A DNA stretch of 64,000 bases, taken from NCBI GenBank assembly GCA_003023195.1, contig PXRX01000023.1, positions 1-64,000 of the forward strand, written 5' to 3'. The first letter of the stretch is position 1. The number at the start of each line of letters is the position of its first letter. Positions 24,758-34,124 of this stretch are shown piece by piece. Position numbers and translations under genes: made by a program. Origin of the DNA: Halobacteriales archaeon QS_8_69_26 (GTDB lineage: Archaea; Halobacteriota; Halobacteria; Halobacteriales; SW-7-71-33). Below the pieces are notes generated by a model. The model was given only the letters and a program-made list of their open reading frames with translations, had not been told where the DNA came from and searched no databases.

Positions 24758-27736
24758 TCACCCGCGGTCGTCGAGGGCCTTCGCCAGTTTCTCGACTGGG
24801 TGGGCGGGCCGGTCGCCGGTGAGGTCGTCTAGCTGGGTGCGACAGGAGGTGCCGGGTGCGACGACGGCGTCCGGATCTTTATCGCGGACCTGGTCGGCGA
24901 GGATGGACCCGATGGCGACCGACAGATCGTAGTGTTCGGCCTCGTAGCCGAAGCTCCCGGCCATTCCACAGCAGGTGGCGTCCACGGGGTCGACCCGGTA
25001 GCCGACCCGCCGGAGGACCCCGACGGCGTGGTGGTCGCGCCCGACGGCCTTCTGGTTGCAGTGGCCGTGGTAGGCCAGCGTCTCGTCGGGGGCGTCGATG
25101 GCGAGCCGGTCGTCGGCCCGGGTGCGGTCCAGGTACTCCGCGACCCCGTAGGTGGCCTCGACCACCCGGTCGACGTCCGTCCCCGAGAGCAGGTCGCGGT
25201 ACTCGTCCTGGACAGCCACGGCGTCGGAGGGTTCGACGAAGACGACGGAGTAGCCGTCCTCGACGTACGGGAGCAGTGCGTCGACGTTCGTCCGGGCGCG
25301 CTCCCGGGCCAGGTCGAGAAAGCCGAGCGAGTACGCGGGCCGGCCGCTCGGCCCGACGCCGTCCGGTAGCTCGACGTGGACCCCCGCCGCTTCGAGGACG
25401 CGGACGGCGGCCTTCCCCAGTTCCGGATCGCTGTAGTTCGTGAAGGCGTCGGGGAAGAGGACGACCCTGTCCTCGGCCGTTTCGGGGTCGACCGGCGACC
25501 CGCGGGCGGCGAACCAGTCCTCGAACGTGGTCCGGCGGAACTCGGGGAGGTCCCGCTCCGGTGCGATCCCCAGGAGTTTCTCGGCCAGGAAGTCGCTCCC
25601 GGGCAGTGCACTCGCCCAGTTCGAGAGGGGCGCGAGCCTGCTCCCCCACGCCGAGAGCCGGCCCACGTTCGCGAACAGTCGCTCCCGGCGGGACGCCCCT
25701 TCCCGCTCGTGGTACTGGTGTTTGACCTCGGCCTTGAGTTTCGCCAGGTCGACGCCGGTCGGGCAGTCCGAGGCACACCCCTTGCACCCCACACAGAGGT
25801 CCAGCACCTCCTCCTGGAACCGGTCGGTGTAGAGTTCGTCCTCCGGCAGGTCGCCGCTTATCGCGGCCCGGAGCATGTTGGCCCGCCCGCGGGTGGTCTG
25901 TATCTCCTCCTCCGAGGCGCGCCAGGTGGGGCACATCACGTCCGACCCGGTCTGGCGGCAGGTGCCACACCCGTTGCAGAGTTCGACGAGGTGGGAGAAC
26001 CCGTCCTCCCCGGAGAAGTCGAGGGCCGTCTGCGGTTCCAGGGAGGTGTAGTCCGCCCCGTATCGCAGGGTTTCCCGCATGTCTGTCGGATCTTCCTCGC
26101 GGAAGACCACCTTCCCCGGGTTCATCCGCCAGTCGGGGTCGAACGCGGACTTGACCTCCGTGAACGCCGCCCACAGGTCCGGGCCGTAGAGTTTCGGGTT
26201 GAACTCGGTGCGCGCCAGGCCGTCCCCGTGCTCGCCGGAGAAGGATCCCCCGTACTCGGCCACGAGGTCGGTCACCTCGTCGGCGATGGAGCGCATCGTC
26301 TCGATGCCGTTCTCCTCCTTGAGGGTGAGGATCGGACGGATGTGGAGGGTCCCGACCCCGGCGTGGGCGAAGTACGCCGCCGAGGTGCCGTGGGCATCCA
26401 GCACCTCCCGGAAGTCCTCGACGTACTCGGCCAGTTCCCCCGGTGGGACGGAGGCGTCCTCGATGAACGGGTAGGGCTTGGGGTCGCCCTCCAGGCTCAT
26501 CAGCAGGGGGATGGCGGCCTTCCGGAGCTTCCAGATCCGTGCCTGCTCGTCGTCCGCGAACGCTTCGACGGCGTCGAAGGCCGCCCCCTCGTCCACCAGG
26601 TGCTCGGTCGCCTCCGCGACGGCCGCGTGGAGGTCCTCTTTCACCTCGGAGTCGAACTCGACCATCAGTGCGGCCGCCGTCCCCTCCGGGATCGGTTCGA
26701 CGTACTCGGCGTACTCGGTCGACTCCCCGGCCAGGCGGAACACCTCGTCGTCCATCAACTCGACGGCGCTTGCGTTCAGGTCCAGTGCCGCCGGCACCGC
26801 CGCGAGTGCGTCGACCAGGTCGTCGTAGGCGTACAGCCCCAGGGCGGTTCGTTCCGGTCTGGTGACGAGGCTCACGGTCGCCTCGACGACTACGCCGAGA
26901 GTTCCCTCCGCGCCCACCAGGAGTTTCGAGAGGTTGATCGCTCGCTCGCCGTCGTCGTTCTCGTAGACCACCTTGTCCAGGTTGTACCCCGAGACGCGCC
27001 GCTTCAGGTCGGGGTAGCGGTCGGCTATCTCGTCGGCGTTGTCCTCGACGACGGCCCTGACGGTGCGGTAGATTTCCGCCTCACGGCTGTCGCCCGAGGC
27101 GAGCGACTCGTACTCCGGGGAGTCGAGCACCACCTCCCTCGTCCGTACGACCTCGCCGTTTGACAGGACCACCCGCAACTCCTCGGTGTAGGCGTCGGTG
27201 ATGCCGTACCGGACCGAGTGTGCCCCCGTCGAGTTGTTGCCGATGCCCCCGCCCACCGTCGCGCGGTTCGAGGAGGCCGGGTCGGGCGCGAACTTCAGCC
27301 CCCACTGTTCGAGGTGGTCGTCCAGGTCGTCCTGGACGACCCCGGGTTGGACGGTGGCCTCCCGGGCCTCCGGGTCGACGTCGACGATGGCGTCCATGTG
27401 CCGGGAGAGGTCCAGGACGACACAGCCGGGACCGACGGCCTGGCCCGCCAGGGACGAGCCCGCCCCACGGGGGAGGACCGGGACTCCGTGGTCGGCGGCG
27501 GCCTGGACGGCCGCGCACACGTCGTCGACGTCCACCGGGACGACCACCCCGGCCGGTCGCGCACCGTAGATGGACCCGTCGGTGGCGTACAGCACCTGGG
27601 CGTACTCGTCGAAGCGAACCGTTCCGGAGACGGACTCCCGGAGGTCCGCCGCCAGCGCCGCGTACTCCTCCGCGTCGGGGTGGTCGTGGCCGAGCGAATC
27701 GACCGAGACGCCCCGCCGCGCCTCTTCGGTCGCCAT
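24758..27736 (-). CDS. FAD-linked oxidase / Fe-S / CCG fusion dehydrogenase (D-lactate or glycolate type)
   Basis: A 992-residue three-part enzyme. The FAD-binding PCMH domain (~45-270) has VLPRGAGSSLAGQAVGPG and ATVGGGIGNNSTGAHSVRYG, followed by an FAD-oxidase C domain (~280-540) with GEHGDGLAR. Two 4Fe-4S motifs (LCNGCGTCRQTG and LCVGCKGCASDCP, ~580-680) and a C-terminal CCG domain (HGHCNQKAVG, DATCCGMAGSFGYE) follow. This layout is known for D-lactate or glycolate dehydrogenases of the GlcD/Dld-II class. It donates electrons to the membrane pool. It is monocistronic. Confidence 0.92.
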   Translation of the reverse strand: MATEEARRGVSVDSLGHDHPDAEEYAALAADLRESVSGTVRFDEYAQVLYATDGSIYGARPAGVVVPVDVDDVCAAVQAAADHGVPVLPRGAGSSLAGQAVGPGCVVLDLSRHMDAIVDVDPEAREATVQPGVVQDDLDDHLEQWGLKFAPDPASSNRATVGGGIGNNSTGAHSVRYGITDAYTEELRVVLSNGEVVRTREVVLDSPEYESLASGDSREAEIYRTVRAVVEDNADEIADRYPDLKRRVSGYNLDKVVYENDDGERAINLSKLLVGAEGTLGVVVEATVSLVTRPERTALGLYAYDDLVDALAAVPAALDLNASAVELMDDEVFRLAGESTEYAEYVEPIPEGTAAALMVEFDSEVKEDLHAAVAEATEHLVDEGAAFDAVEAFADDEQARIWKLRKAAIPLLMSLEGDPKPYPFIEDASVPPGELAEYVEDFREVLDAHGTSAAYFAHAGVGTLHIRPILTLKEENGIETMRSIADEVTDLVAEYGGSFSGEHGDGLARTEFNPKLYGPDLWAAFTEVKSAFDPDWRMNPGKVVFREEDPTDMRETLRYGADYTSLEPQTALDFSGEDGFSHLVELCNGCGTCRQTGSDVMCPTWRASEEEIQTTRGRANMLRAAISGDLPEDELYTDRFQEEVLDLCVGCKGCASDCPTGVDLAKLKAEVKHQYHEREGASRRERLFANVGRLSAWGSRLAPLSNWASALPGSDFLAEKLLGIAPERDLPEFRRTTFEDWFAARGSPVDPETAEDRVVLFPDAFTNYSDPELGKAAVRVLEAAGVHVELPDGVGPSGRPAYSLGFLDLARERARTNVDALLPYVEDGYSVVFVEPSDAVAVQDEYRDLLSGTDVDRVVEATYGVAEYLDRTRADDRLAIDAPDETLAYHGHCNQKAVGRDHHAVGVLRRVGYRVDPVDATCCGMAGSFGYEAEHYDLSVAIGSILADQVRDKDPDAVVAPGTSCRTQLDDLTGDRPAHPVEKLAKALDDRG

Positions 27737-27892
27737 TGCACGCCCCTGGGGAACCGACCGGGTTAAAGCTTGGCCGGGATCCGGCGGTTTCCTAGCGACG
27801 CCGGGCGGGGATCCGGGCCTCTCTCCCCCTCGGTGCCCGTGAGACGTTACCTACCCCCAGGCATTTCACACCCCCTCCCCTACGGGCCGGGC

Positions 27893-29485
27893 ATGAAGCG
27901 ACGGTCGTTGCTCGCCGCCCTCGTGGCGGGGACAGCGGGTCTCGCGGGGTGCGGGGGAACTGGAGATGGGGTGAGCGGCGGTCGAACGACCTTCGGGGTT
28001 CCGTCCACGGAGTCGACGACGGAGACGCCCTCGGCAACGACGCGGACGGATGCGGAGACGACGACCACCGTACGGGGTGGCGACCCGGGGGTTGATCCGG
28101 TCGGCGACCTCGCCGTCCCGTCGGCGGTCGACCGGTCGCTGCTCGCGGGGGTGCCGGAGGACCGACGACTGGTGTTCTCGTTCGACGGTGACCTGCCCGA
28201 CGACACGACGCTGACGGCCGGGTTCCTCCGCCCACCGGACCTCGAGGACCCGGCCAGGGTGTGGATGGCCCTCCGGAACGACGCCGACCGCCAGCGGACG
28301 TTCGGCTTCGGTCCCACGCCGCCGTTCAGCGGCTACTTCGGCCAGTCCCCGACGGGGTTCGGGCCCGAACCGATGCTCGTCCCGGACGACGACCGGGGGT
28401 ACGCACGGCCGGGGATCGTCCCCGACGACCCCCGGGGGGAGGGCTGCTGGACCGCCGAATCGGTGTTCGTCGCCCCGGACGTCCGCACGAAACTCGCCCT
28501 GGGACCGGGCGAGGCAGTCGTCGGCGAGTACGCCCTCGTGTTCGGCCACCAGGCCGAGGCGTGCTTCCCGGAACACCAGGTCTACGCCTTCCGGGATCCT
28601 GTCATGGACTTCCGGCTACTGCTCGGCACCTGGGACCCCGCGGTCGCCGTCCCCGGAGAGTCGCGGTTCGACCGCTCGGTGCCGTCCCTGCCCGGCGTGG
28701 CCGGGACGGCCTGGTACCACACGGCCGCCGATGCACAGGTCTACCTCGAACCCAGGGGCGAGACGCTGTCGCTTCCCCGGGACAGCACCGACTTCCTGCT
28801 GAAGAACTTCTCGACGGACCGGATCCGGATCGACGAGGCCGGGTGGAGGCTGTACAAGTACCGGGACGGCCGGTGGTTCCGCGTACTGCCCTGGGAGACG
28901 GACCGGAACTACGTTCACCTCCCGCCCGGCGGCGAGAGCCGCGTCCTCCTCTCGATGGACAACCGCATCGGGTACAACCGCCAGGGGATCGTCCGGGACA
29001 TCGGGGGCGGGCTCTACGCGGCCCGGTACGGGAGTATTCCGCTCCTCGCCGACTTCGACTCCGGGCCGCTCCGGGTCGACGGGGACGACCCCGGGGAGCC
29101 AGCGGAGGAGGAGCCCCGACAGGCCCAGGCGGCGCTGGTCGCAGTCGAGGGGGACCCGGTCGGCGTCGAACCCGACGTGCCGAGCGACCGGATCGAGCGC
29201 GACGGGGGGACCGTCCGCGCGGACTACGGCGACGGCGGCGAATCCGTCTTCCTGGCCCGGCGTGCGTCCTCCGAGGAGGGCGAACCGGTCAGGGTGATCG
29301 CAGAACAGGCGAACCAGACCGTGGCGCTTCGCAACACCCTCGGGTTCTTCGAGGAGGACGTCCAGCGGGTCCGACTGGAGGCCAGCGAGACGCTGGTCCG
29401 GCGACCCGCGTCCCGGTTCGGGGACGGCAGCGACCCGTTCCTGTTCTCCTACGACGACGAGACGTTCCTCGGCCGGGTCGAGTGA
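27893..29485 (+). CDS. Tat-exported lipoprotein, function unknown
   Basis: A 530-residue protein starting MKRRSLLAALVAGTAGLAGC, with a twin-arginine-like motif and lipobox, then a Thr/Ser-rich linker to about 75. The exported body holds no domain I recognise. Notable blocks are ADAQVYLEPRGETLSLPRDSTDFLLKN and GWRLYKYRDGRWFRVLPWE (~310-350), which look like an Ig-like surface-protein fold. The promoter region is short (156 bp) and divergent from the dehydrogenase gene. Confidence 0.82.
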   Translation: MKRRSLLAALVAGTAGLAGCGGTGDGVSGGRTTFGVPSTESTTETPSATTRTDAETTTTVRGGDPGVDPVGDLAVPSAVDRSLLAGVPEDRRLVFSFDGDLPDDTTLTAGFLRPPDLEDPARVWMALRNDADRQRTFGFGPTPPFSGYFGQSPTGFGPEPMLVPDDDRGYARPGIVPDDPRGEGCWTAESVFVAPDVRTKLALGPGEAVVGEYALVFGHQAEACFPEHQVYAFRDPVMDFRLLLGTWDPAVAVPGESRFDRSVPSLPGVAGTAWYHTAADAQVYLEPRGETLSLPRDSTDFLLKNFSTDRIRIDEAGWRLYKYRDGRWFRVLPWETDRNYVHLPPGGESRVLLSMDNRIGYNRQGIVRDIGGGLYAARYGSIPLLADFDSGPLRVDGDDPGEPAEEEPRQAQAALVAVEGDPVGVEPDVPSDRIERDGGTVRADYGDGGESVFLARRASSEEGEPVRVIAEQANQTVALRNTLGFFEEDVQRVRLEASETLVRRPASRFGDGSDPFLFSYDDETFLGRVE

Positions 29486-29557
29486 GGGGTCCTCGACGCG
29501 TCCGGTACCGGATCGTCGTTCCACCGGCTATTTGGTTCCCGCAGCCCCAGGTCGCCC

Positions 29558-30727
29558 ATGGAACTGCTCACCGAGGACACGGTCCCGGAGGACGCGCTCG
29601 AGGTCAAGCGCGAGGCCCGCGAGTTCGCCGACGAGCACGTCCGTCCCAACGCCGAGGAGTACTTCGAGAGCGGGGAGTACCCCTGGGACGTCCTTGAGGC
29701 GGGGATGGACGCCGGCCTGATCGCACAGGACATCCCCGAGGAGTACGGCGGCCGGGGACTCGAACTCCACGAGATCCTCGCCATCGCCGAGGAGTTCTTC
29801 CGTGCCGACGGGGGAATCGCCCTGACCCTCCAGCTCGCCAGTTTCGGCGCGGAGATACTGCTGGAGTACGGCGACGAGGAACAGAAGGAGGAGTACCTCC
29901 GGCCGGTCGCCGAGAACGAACAGATCACTGGGCTCGCGGTCTCGGAGTCCCAGTCGGGGTCGGACCTGGCGGGGATGCAGACCCGCGCCGAGAAGGTAGA
30001 ACGTGCCGGCGGGCACGCCGGCGACGAGTGGGTGCTCGACGGCGAGAAGTACTGGATCGGAAACGGCGTGGAGGCCGACTGGGTGACCGTCTACGCCCGG
30101 ACGGGCGACGACGAGGACAACCGCTACGGCAACCACTCCCTGTTCATCGTGCCCACGGACGCCGACGGCTACGAGGCCGAGCACATCCCCGAGAAGATGG
30201 CGATGCGGGCCTCCAAGCAGGCACGCATCGAGTTCGACGGCGTCCGGATCCCCGAGGAGAACCTGATCGGCTTCGAGGGTGCCGGGTTCATGATGCTCGC
30301 CGAGTTCTTCAACTTCGGGCGCGTCGTGGTCGGCGGGCACGGGTTGGGGCTGGCGGCCGCCGCCATCGAGGAAGGCTGGGAGTTCGTCCACGACCGCGAG
30401 GCGTTCGGCCGCGGCGTCAACGAGTTCCAGGCCGTCCAGCACTCGCTCGCGGACATGCGAACCGAGTTCGAGAGCGCACGGTCGCTCGTCTGGCGGGCCG
30501 CCGACAAGGTCCACGCCGAGGAGAACGCCGGTCTCTGGGCGGCCATGGCCAAGACCAAGGCCACCGAAACCGCCCGCGAGGTCGCCGAGGACGCCATGCA
30601 ACTCCACGGCGGCCGTTCGGTCCTGAGCGAGCGCCGGATCGCCCGCGTCTACCGGGACGTCCGGATCCCCGTGGTCTACGAGGGCGCGAACGAGATCCAG
30701 CGCAACCTGATCTACCGGCAGTCGTAG
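29558..30727 (+). CDS. Acyl-CoA dehydrogenase
   Basis: A 389-residue flavoenzyme. The FAD/substrate signatures ITGLAVSESQSGSDLAGM (~128-145) and the C-terminal AMQLHGGRSVLSERRIARVYRDVRIPVVYEGANEIQRNLIYRQ (~345-387) are typical. The catalytic Glu lies in the YEGANEIQ segment. It oxidises an acyl-CoA to the enoyl-CoA, passing electrons to ETF. Chain length or branched-chain specificity cannot be read. It has no beta-oxidation neighbours. Confidence 0.95.
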   Translation: MELLTEDTVPEDALEVKREAREFADEHVRPNAEEYFESGEYPWDVLEAGMDAGLIAQDIPEEYGGRGLELHEILAIAEEFFRADGGIALTLQLASFGAEILLEYGDEEQKEEYLRPVAENEQITGLAVSESQSGSDLAGMQTRAEKVERAGGHAGDEWVLDGEKYWIGNGVEADWVTVYARTGDDEDNRYGNHSLFIVPTDADGYEAEHIPEKMAMRASKQARIEFDGVRIPEENLIGFEGAGFMMLAEFFNFGRVVVGGHGLGLAAAAIEEGWEFVHDREAFGRGVNEFQAVQHSLADMRTEFESARSLVWRAADKVHAEENAGLWAAMAKTKATETAREVAEDAMQLHGGRSVLSERRIARVYRDVRIPVVYEGANEIQRNLIYRQS

Positions 30728-30842
30728 TCGCTCCTGATCGGGTCCCGGATCGCCGCCGGTTCACCCCGCGGACACGTCGACCGGGGTGACGGCGGTTCGC
30801 CGGGTCCACGACCCTTTTCACCGTTCCGTCCGGCCTAGGCGT

Positions 30843-31025
30843 ATGGACATCGAGATGAAACACGTCATCCTGGCGGTCCACGGGATCGTGGGGATCGGGT
30901 TTCTGACGTTCGCGATGGCGCTGTTTCTCGCGGGGAACCGGGTCAGGGCCGCGCTCCGGGCGGGGTTCGGTGTCGTGGCGATCCTGGCGGGCGTCTACCT
31001 CTACCGGGAACGCGACGGTCGCTGA
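30843..31025 (+). CDS. Small two-helix membrane protein
   Basis: A 60-residue protein with two predicted membrane helices (VILAVHGIVGIGFLTFAMALFLAG and LRAGFGVVAILAGVYLY) and a charged end (RERDGR). The GC-rich codon pattern and good start context support it as real. I recognise no family; haloarchaea carry many such small membrane proteins. Confidence 0.65.
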   Translation: MDIEMKHVILAVHGIVGIGFLTFAMALFLAGNRVRAALRAGFGVVAILAGVYLYRERDGR

Positions 31026-31069
31026 TCTGTCCCGCGGTTCGTCGCCAGACCAGGCGCGGCCCCCGGGGC

Positions 31070-31840
31070 TCAGACGTGTTCGCGGGGCATCAGGTCGTCG
31101 AAGGGCCGGTCGGCCATCCAGTCACAGAGGGCGACGAGTTGTTCGGTCGCGGCCTCGAACAGTCGTTCGCCCTTCTCGGGGGTGGCGTCGGTCTGGTCCC
31201 CGAGGACGCCGTTGTCCGTGTTCTCGATGGCGTCGTAGAAGGTGCGGGCGCCGTGGACCCGGCCCCCGCCGCGGCCCCACTCCACGAGGCCGCCGTCCCG
31301 GGCCTCCGCGAGGCGGTCCCCGTGGACCAGGCCGGGCGCGATGTGCATGATCATGGCCGTCTCCTTGGGCCCGCCGTGGGGGCCGTTGGTCTCGAAGGCG
31401 TCGTCGACGAGGTCCGGGATCGACTCGTTCCACATCCACTCGACGGCGAAGGCCGTCCGGTCCTGGTGGAGTCGTCGCCCGACCTCCCGGAGGTGCTCGA
31501 CGTTGCCGCCGTGGGCGTTGACGTAGACCACCCGGTCGATCCCGTGGTAGGTCAGGTTCCGCGTGAGGTTCTCGACGTAGTCCCGGAACTGTGGCGGGTC
31601 GACCCACATCGTGCCGTGGAACTGCCGGTGGTGGGGCGAGACGCCGACGGTGACCGTCGGGGTGCAGAGGTACCCCGAGCGGTCGGCCGCCTTGCGGGCC
31701 AGGGCCTCCGCTATCATGTGGTCCGTTCCCTCGGGCAGGTGTGGCCCGTGCTGCTCGGTCGATCCCACCGGAACGATCGCCAGCGACTCGGCCTCGAAGT
31801 ACGACCCGAGATCCGGCCAGGCTTCGTCGGCGAGGTACAT
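31070..31840 (-). CDS. Creatininase-family amidohydrolase
   Basis: A 256-residue protein of the creatininase/ArfB/MftE superfamily. Metal-binding residues are in PVGSTEQHGPHLPEGTDHM (about 24-42, Glu-x-His and Asp), VYVNAHGGNVEHL (~107-119) and HGGPKETAMIMHI (~155-167, conserved Glu). In haloarchaea a member (ArfB type) cleaves the formamide in archaeal riboflavin/F420 synthesis, but others have unknown substrates, so I do not assign a pathway. It starts at ATG 31840. Confidence 0.9.
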   Translation of the reverse strand: MYLADEAWPDLGSYFEAESLAIVPVGSTEQHGPHLPEGTDHMIAEALARKAADRSGYLCTPTVTVGVSPHHRQFHGTMWVDPPQFRDYVENLTRNLTYHGIDRVVYVNAHGGNVEHLREVGRRLHQDRTAFAVEWMWNESIPDLVDDAFETNGPHGGPKETAMIMHIAPGLVHGDRLAEARDGGLVEWGRGGGRVHGARTFYDAIENTDNGVLGDQTDATPEKGERLFEAATEQLVALCDWMADRPFDDLMPREHV

Positions 31841-31934
31841 CCCTGGGCGTCCGGTCGTGCCGCGGTTCAAAAGGTTTACCGGGACTCGTTCCGTGAGACC
31901 CCGGTCCTGCGACCGTGGATCGGTCCCCCCGGCC

Positions 31935-32402
31935 TCAGGCGGCGTCGGCCCCGAGGTCCGCGAGGAGTTCCTCGGGGTGGTCGCCGGGGTCGACGCCCTC
32001 GTAGACCACCTCGATCCGACCGTCCGGGCCGATGACGAAGGTGTTCCGGTAGGCGATGTCGTGGGTCTCGCCCTCCATCTCGATGGTGCCGAAGGACTCG
32101 TAGGCCTCGGCGACGCTCCCGTCCTCGTCGCTCAGCAGGTCGAACTCGAGGTCGTACTTCTCGGCGAAGTCGGCGATGTCCTCGACGGGGTCGTTGCTAA
32201 TCCCGAGGACCGCGACGTCGGCCGCCTCGTACGCCTCCATGTTGTCCCGGAACCCCTTGGCCTCTATCGTACAGCCGCGGGTGTCGGCACGCGGGTAGAA
32301 GTAGAGGACGACCCGTTGCCCCTCGAACTCGGAGAGACTGACGGGGTCGCCGTCCTGGTTGGGGAGTTCGAACTCCGGCGCTTCCTGGCCTGGTTCCAGC
32401 AT
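31935..32402 (-). CDS. bcp: Peroxiredoxin, BCP/PrxQ type
   Basis: A 155-residue thiol peroxidase with APEFELPNQDGDPVSLSEFEG at the N-terminus and the peroxidatic cysteine in PRADTRGCTIEAKGFRD (Cys about 44). The usual motif is TPGCT, so the Pro-to-Arg change next to it is unusual. The resolving Cys five residues later, found in many BCPs, is Ala-Lys here, so it acts as a 1-Cys enzyme or uses an external thiol. A longer in-frame 5' extension was rejected. Confidence 0.92.
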   Translation of the reverse strand: MLEPGQEAPEFELPNQDGDPVSLSEFEGQRVVLYFYPRADTRGCTIEAKGFRDNMEAYEAADVAVLGISNDPVEDIADFAEKYDLEFDLLSDEDGSVAEAYESFGTIEMEGETHDIAYRNTFVIGPDGRIEVVYEGVDPGDHPEELLADLGADAA

Positions 32403-32552
32403 GGGTGGAGACACGCGGGCATGGGATAACTCGGTTCCGACTCGTCGCGGGGTTCGGAGCTCCCACCGCATCGATCCCGGACCGGGAGATCCCCGACCTG
32501 TAGCGAGGGTACCAGTCGCGGTTTACGACGGCGGCTGGATCCTCGACCGGGG

Positions 32553-32723
32553 TTACCGGTTGCGACCGGTGGGAAAGCTCACCCGGTCGGGGTTGGCGTT
32601 GAACTCCGCGAGGACCTCCTCGTAGAGTTCGTTGCGGGTCGACTGGATCCGCTTGGGGTGGGTGAGAAAGCGGAGGCGCAACTCGCCCCAGGACTCCTCC
32701 TGGGAAGCCCCGACCTCAACAAG
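32553..32723 (-). pseudogene. Possible 3' fragment of a truncated gene
   Basis: About 56 codons (VEVGASQEESWGELRLRF, then THPKRIQSTRNELYEEVL and FNANPDRVSFPTGRNR) have typical haloarchaeal third-position GC and acidity but no good start codon. Upstream the frame runs into sequence antisense to the winged-HTH gene. I read it as the surviving C-terminus of an older gene cut by the arrival of the HTH region. I do not recognise the family. Confidence 0.35.
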
Positions 32724-32763
32724 CGAGGGCCGGGTAGGCCCGAGCGCGGTAGGTCGGGGTAGT

Positions 32764-33345
32764 TCACTCGTCGAGTCGCCAGTGCCCAGTATCGGGGTCC
32801 CGCCGGATCCCGGCAGCATCCTCGAGGATCGGTGCCAGCATTTCGATGTTTATCCACGTCATCCCGCGGTCCTGGAGAGCGGTGACGATCGCTTCGGTTG
32901 CGAGTGGGTCGGCAGCATCCTCCAGCACCGTCTCGATGACCTCACCCACTGACGGCTTCTGGTACCGGGGGTCGGTGTACCCGGTCGTCCGCCCGTGGAC
33001 GAACATGTCCCGAACCTCGTACATTTTCTGCACGGCGCCGTGGTGGACGTTCAGGAGGTACGTCTGCGCGTTCCCTTGCTTGCCGGCCTCGACGATGAGT
33101 CCATGGTTGAGGAGGGCGTCGACCTGCTCGTAGACGGTATCGTGATGCAGGCCGGTCGCCTCTGAGATGTCGGCGACGGTCACGCGGAAGCCACCTTCCT
33201 GCAGGAACGCCTCGAAGACCTGCAGGCGGGAGCCGGGCGTGAACACGGTGGCGATCGGTCCCGGTTCGGTAGTGTACTCCAGCACCCTGATTTCGTCGGG
33301 CCTTGGCGGCTCGATGTCGCTCGTTTCGGACGGCGGCGTTGACAT
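32764..33345 (-). CDS. Winged-helix transcriptional regulator
   Basis: A 193-residue protein. Residues ~40-110 form a winged HTH (SRLQVFEAFLQEGGFRVTVADISEATGLHHDTVYEQVDALLNHGLI). The C-terminal half (VGEVIETVLEDAADPLATEAIV) resembles a second helical regulatory domain. It begins at ATG 33345, about 26 bp downstream of a TTTATTTTAA box, so the transcript is leaderless. Its codons are less GC-biased than neighbouring genes and its upstream DNA is AT-rich, which suggests acquired DNA. Confidence 0.82.
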   Translation of the reverse strand: MSTPPSETSDIEPPRPDEIRVLEYTTEPGPIATVFTPGSRLQVFEAFLQEGGFRVTVADISEATGLHHDTVYEQVDALLNHGLIVEAGKQGNAQTYLLNVHHGAVQKMYEVRDMFVHGRTTGYTDPRYQKPSVGEVIETVLEDAADPLATEAIVTALQDRGMTWINIEMLAPILEDAAGIRRDPDTGHWRLDE

Positions 33346-33399
33346 ACTCTTGGATCGACTCTGCCTGTTAAAATAAATTACGTATATAATATAATGTCT

Positions 33400-33415
33400 T
33401 TCGGAATAATCCGAA
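33400..33415. promoter_or_regulatory. Palindrome TTCGGA-ATAA-TCCGAA upstream of wHTH gene
   Basis: Perfect 6-bp arms sit just upstream of the AT-rich promoter of the winged-HTH gene. The place is right for an autoregulatory operator or activator site; this is inferred from symmetry and position. Confidence 0.5.
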
Positions 33416-33887
33416 TTTGAAGCGATCAGGTCCATGCGGCTCTTGAACGAGATTGCGGGGTGCAACTATTGGAGCCACCACGCACTCCTTCGGAGCTGAG
33501 GCCGGGGGTAGCCGAAGCCCAGCAAGAGTGGACACCTATGACCGACTCAGATCAAATCCAGTCGGGTTCCGGGTCGACGTGCCCGACCTCTACCTTGGGA
33601 TCACCTCGGACGGATATATAAACATCCGGGGCGTGGGCCGTCCGGGTCAGGGACACACTGGTCGCCTGGCGATCAACCCTTCCTCTCCGATTCCCATGGG
33701 ATTCACGGTGGTGGCCGTGGATGGTCCACCAACCGATGGGCGAGAGGGCGGGAACAGGATCTCTCGGGAGGAACTCCTGACGGAGATCGACCGATTAGGA
33801 ACCCGGTTCCTGATCCTCCACGGTTCCGTCCGGACTCGTAACGCGGCGGGTCCGATCCCCGGCCACCCCGAAAGTGCAATCCCAAGG

Positions 33888-33894
33888 TTTTTAC
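33888..33894 (+). promoter_or_regulatory. TATA-like box for leaderless small-protein transcript
   Basis: TTTTTACG centred near 33891 lies about 27 bp before ATG 33918, which would make the first transcribed base nearly the A of the start codon. The AT stretch at 33900-33913 is too close to act as the TATA box for this start. Confidence 0.45.
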
Positions 33895-33917
33895 GTTCTA
33901 ATTAAATATAATTACGC

Positions 33918-34124
33918 ATGCCGACGCGCCACGACGCGGTGCTGGCCGCGATACCGCTCGTCGCCCTCGGCGGTGCGGGACTCGACCGACTCCTGCCGGT
34001 GCTGGAGTCCACCGTCGGCGTCGGCGGCGAGTTCTCGGTCGTCCCGTTCACCGTCCTCGGACTCGTGACGGCACTGGGCGTGATCGGAAACGAGACCGTG
34101 GTCCGCCCGTACCGCCTGAACTGA
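33918..34124 (+). CDS. Small haloarchaeal membrane protein
   Basis: A 68-residue protein with two hydrophobic helices (AVLAAIPLVALGGAGLDRLL and FTVLGLVTALGVIGNETVV) and a short basic end. Similar small proteins occur across haloarchaea without known function. The leaderless promoter supports the ATG at 33918. Confidence 0.7.
   Translation: MPTRHDAVLAAIPLVALGGAGLDRLLPVLESTVGVGGEFSVVPFTVLGLVTALGVIGNETVVRPYRLN

Larger units (their letters stand above)
33346..33917. other. 572-bp AT-rich to mixed region without a confident gene
   Basis: It holds the promoter of the winged-HTH gene, the palindrome TTCGGA-ATAA-TCCGAA (33400-33415), a TATATAAAC inside an inverted repeat CGGAT/ATCCG at about 33609-33626, and the promoter of the next small gene. 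An open frame of 150 codons crosses the stretch, but its first half has poor codon use. The last part (SREELLTEIDRLGTRFLI) looks protein-like and may be a remnant. Confidence 0.55.

Noticed and set aside
25376-27163. 595-codon plus-strand frame
   Set aside because: It is antisense to the FAD/Fe-S dehydrogenase and has low-complexity content.
33453-33905. 150-codon plus-strand frame
   Set aside because: First half has poor haloarchaeal codon use and crosses a strong internal TATA element; kept only as a possible remnant in the intergenic entry.
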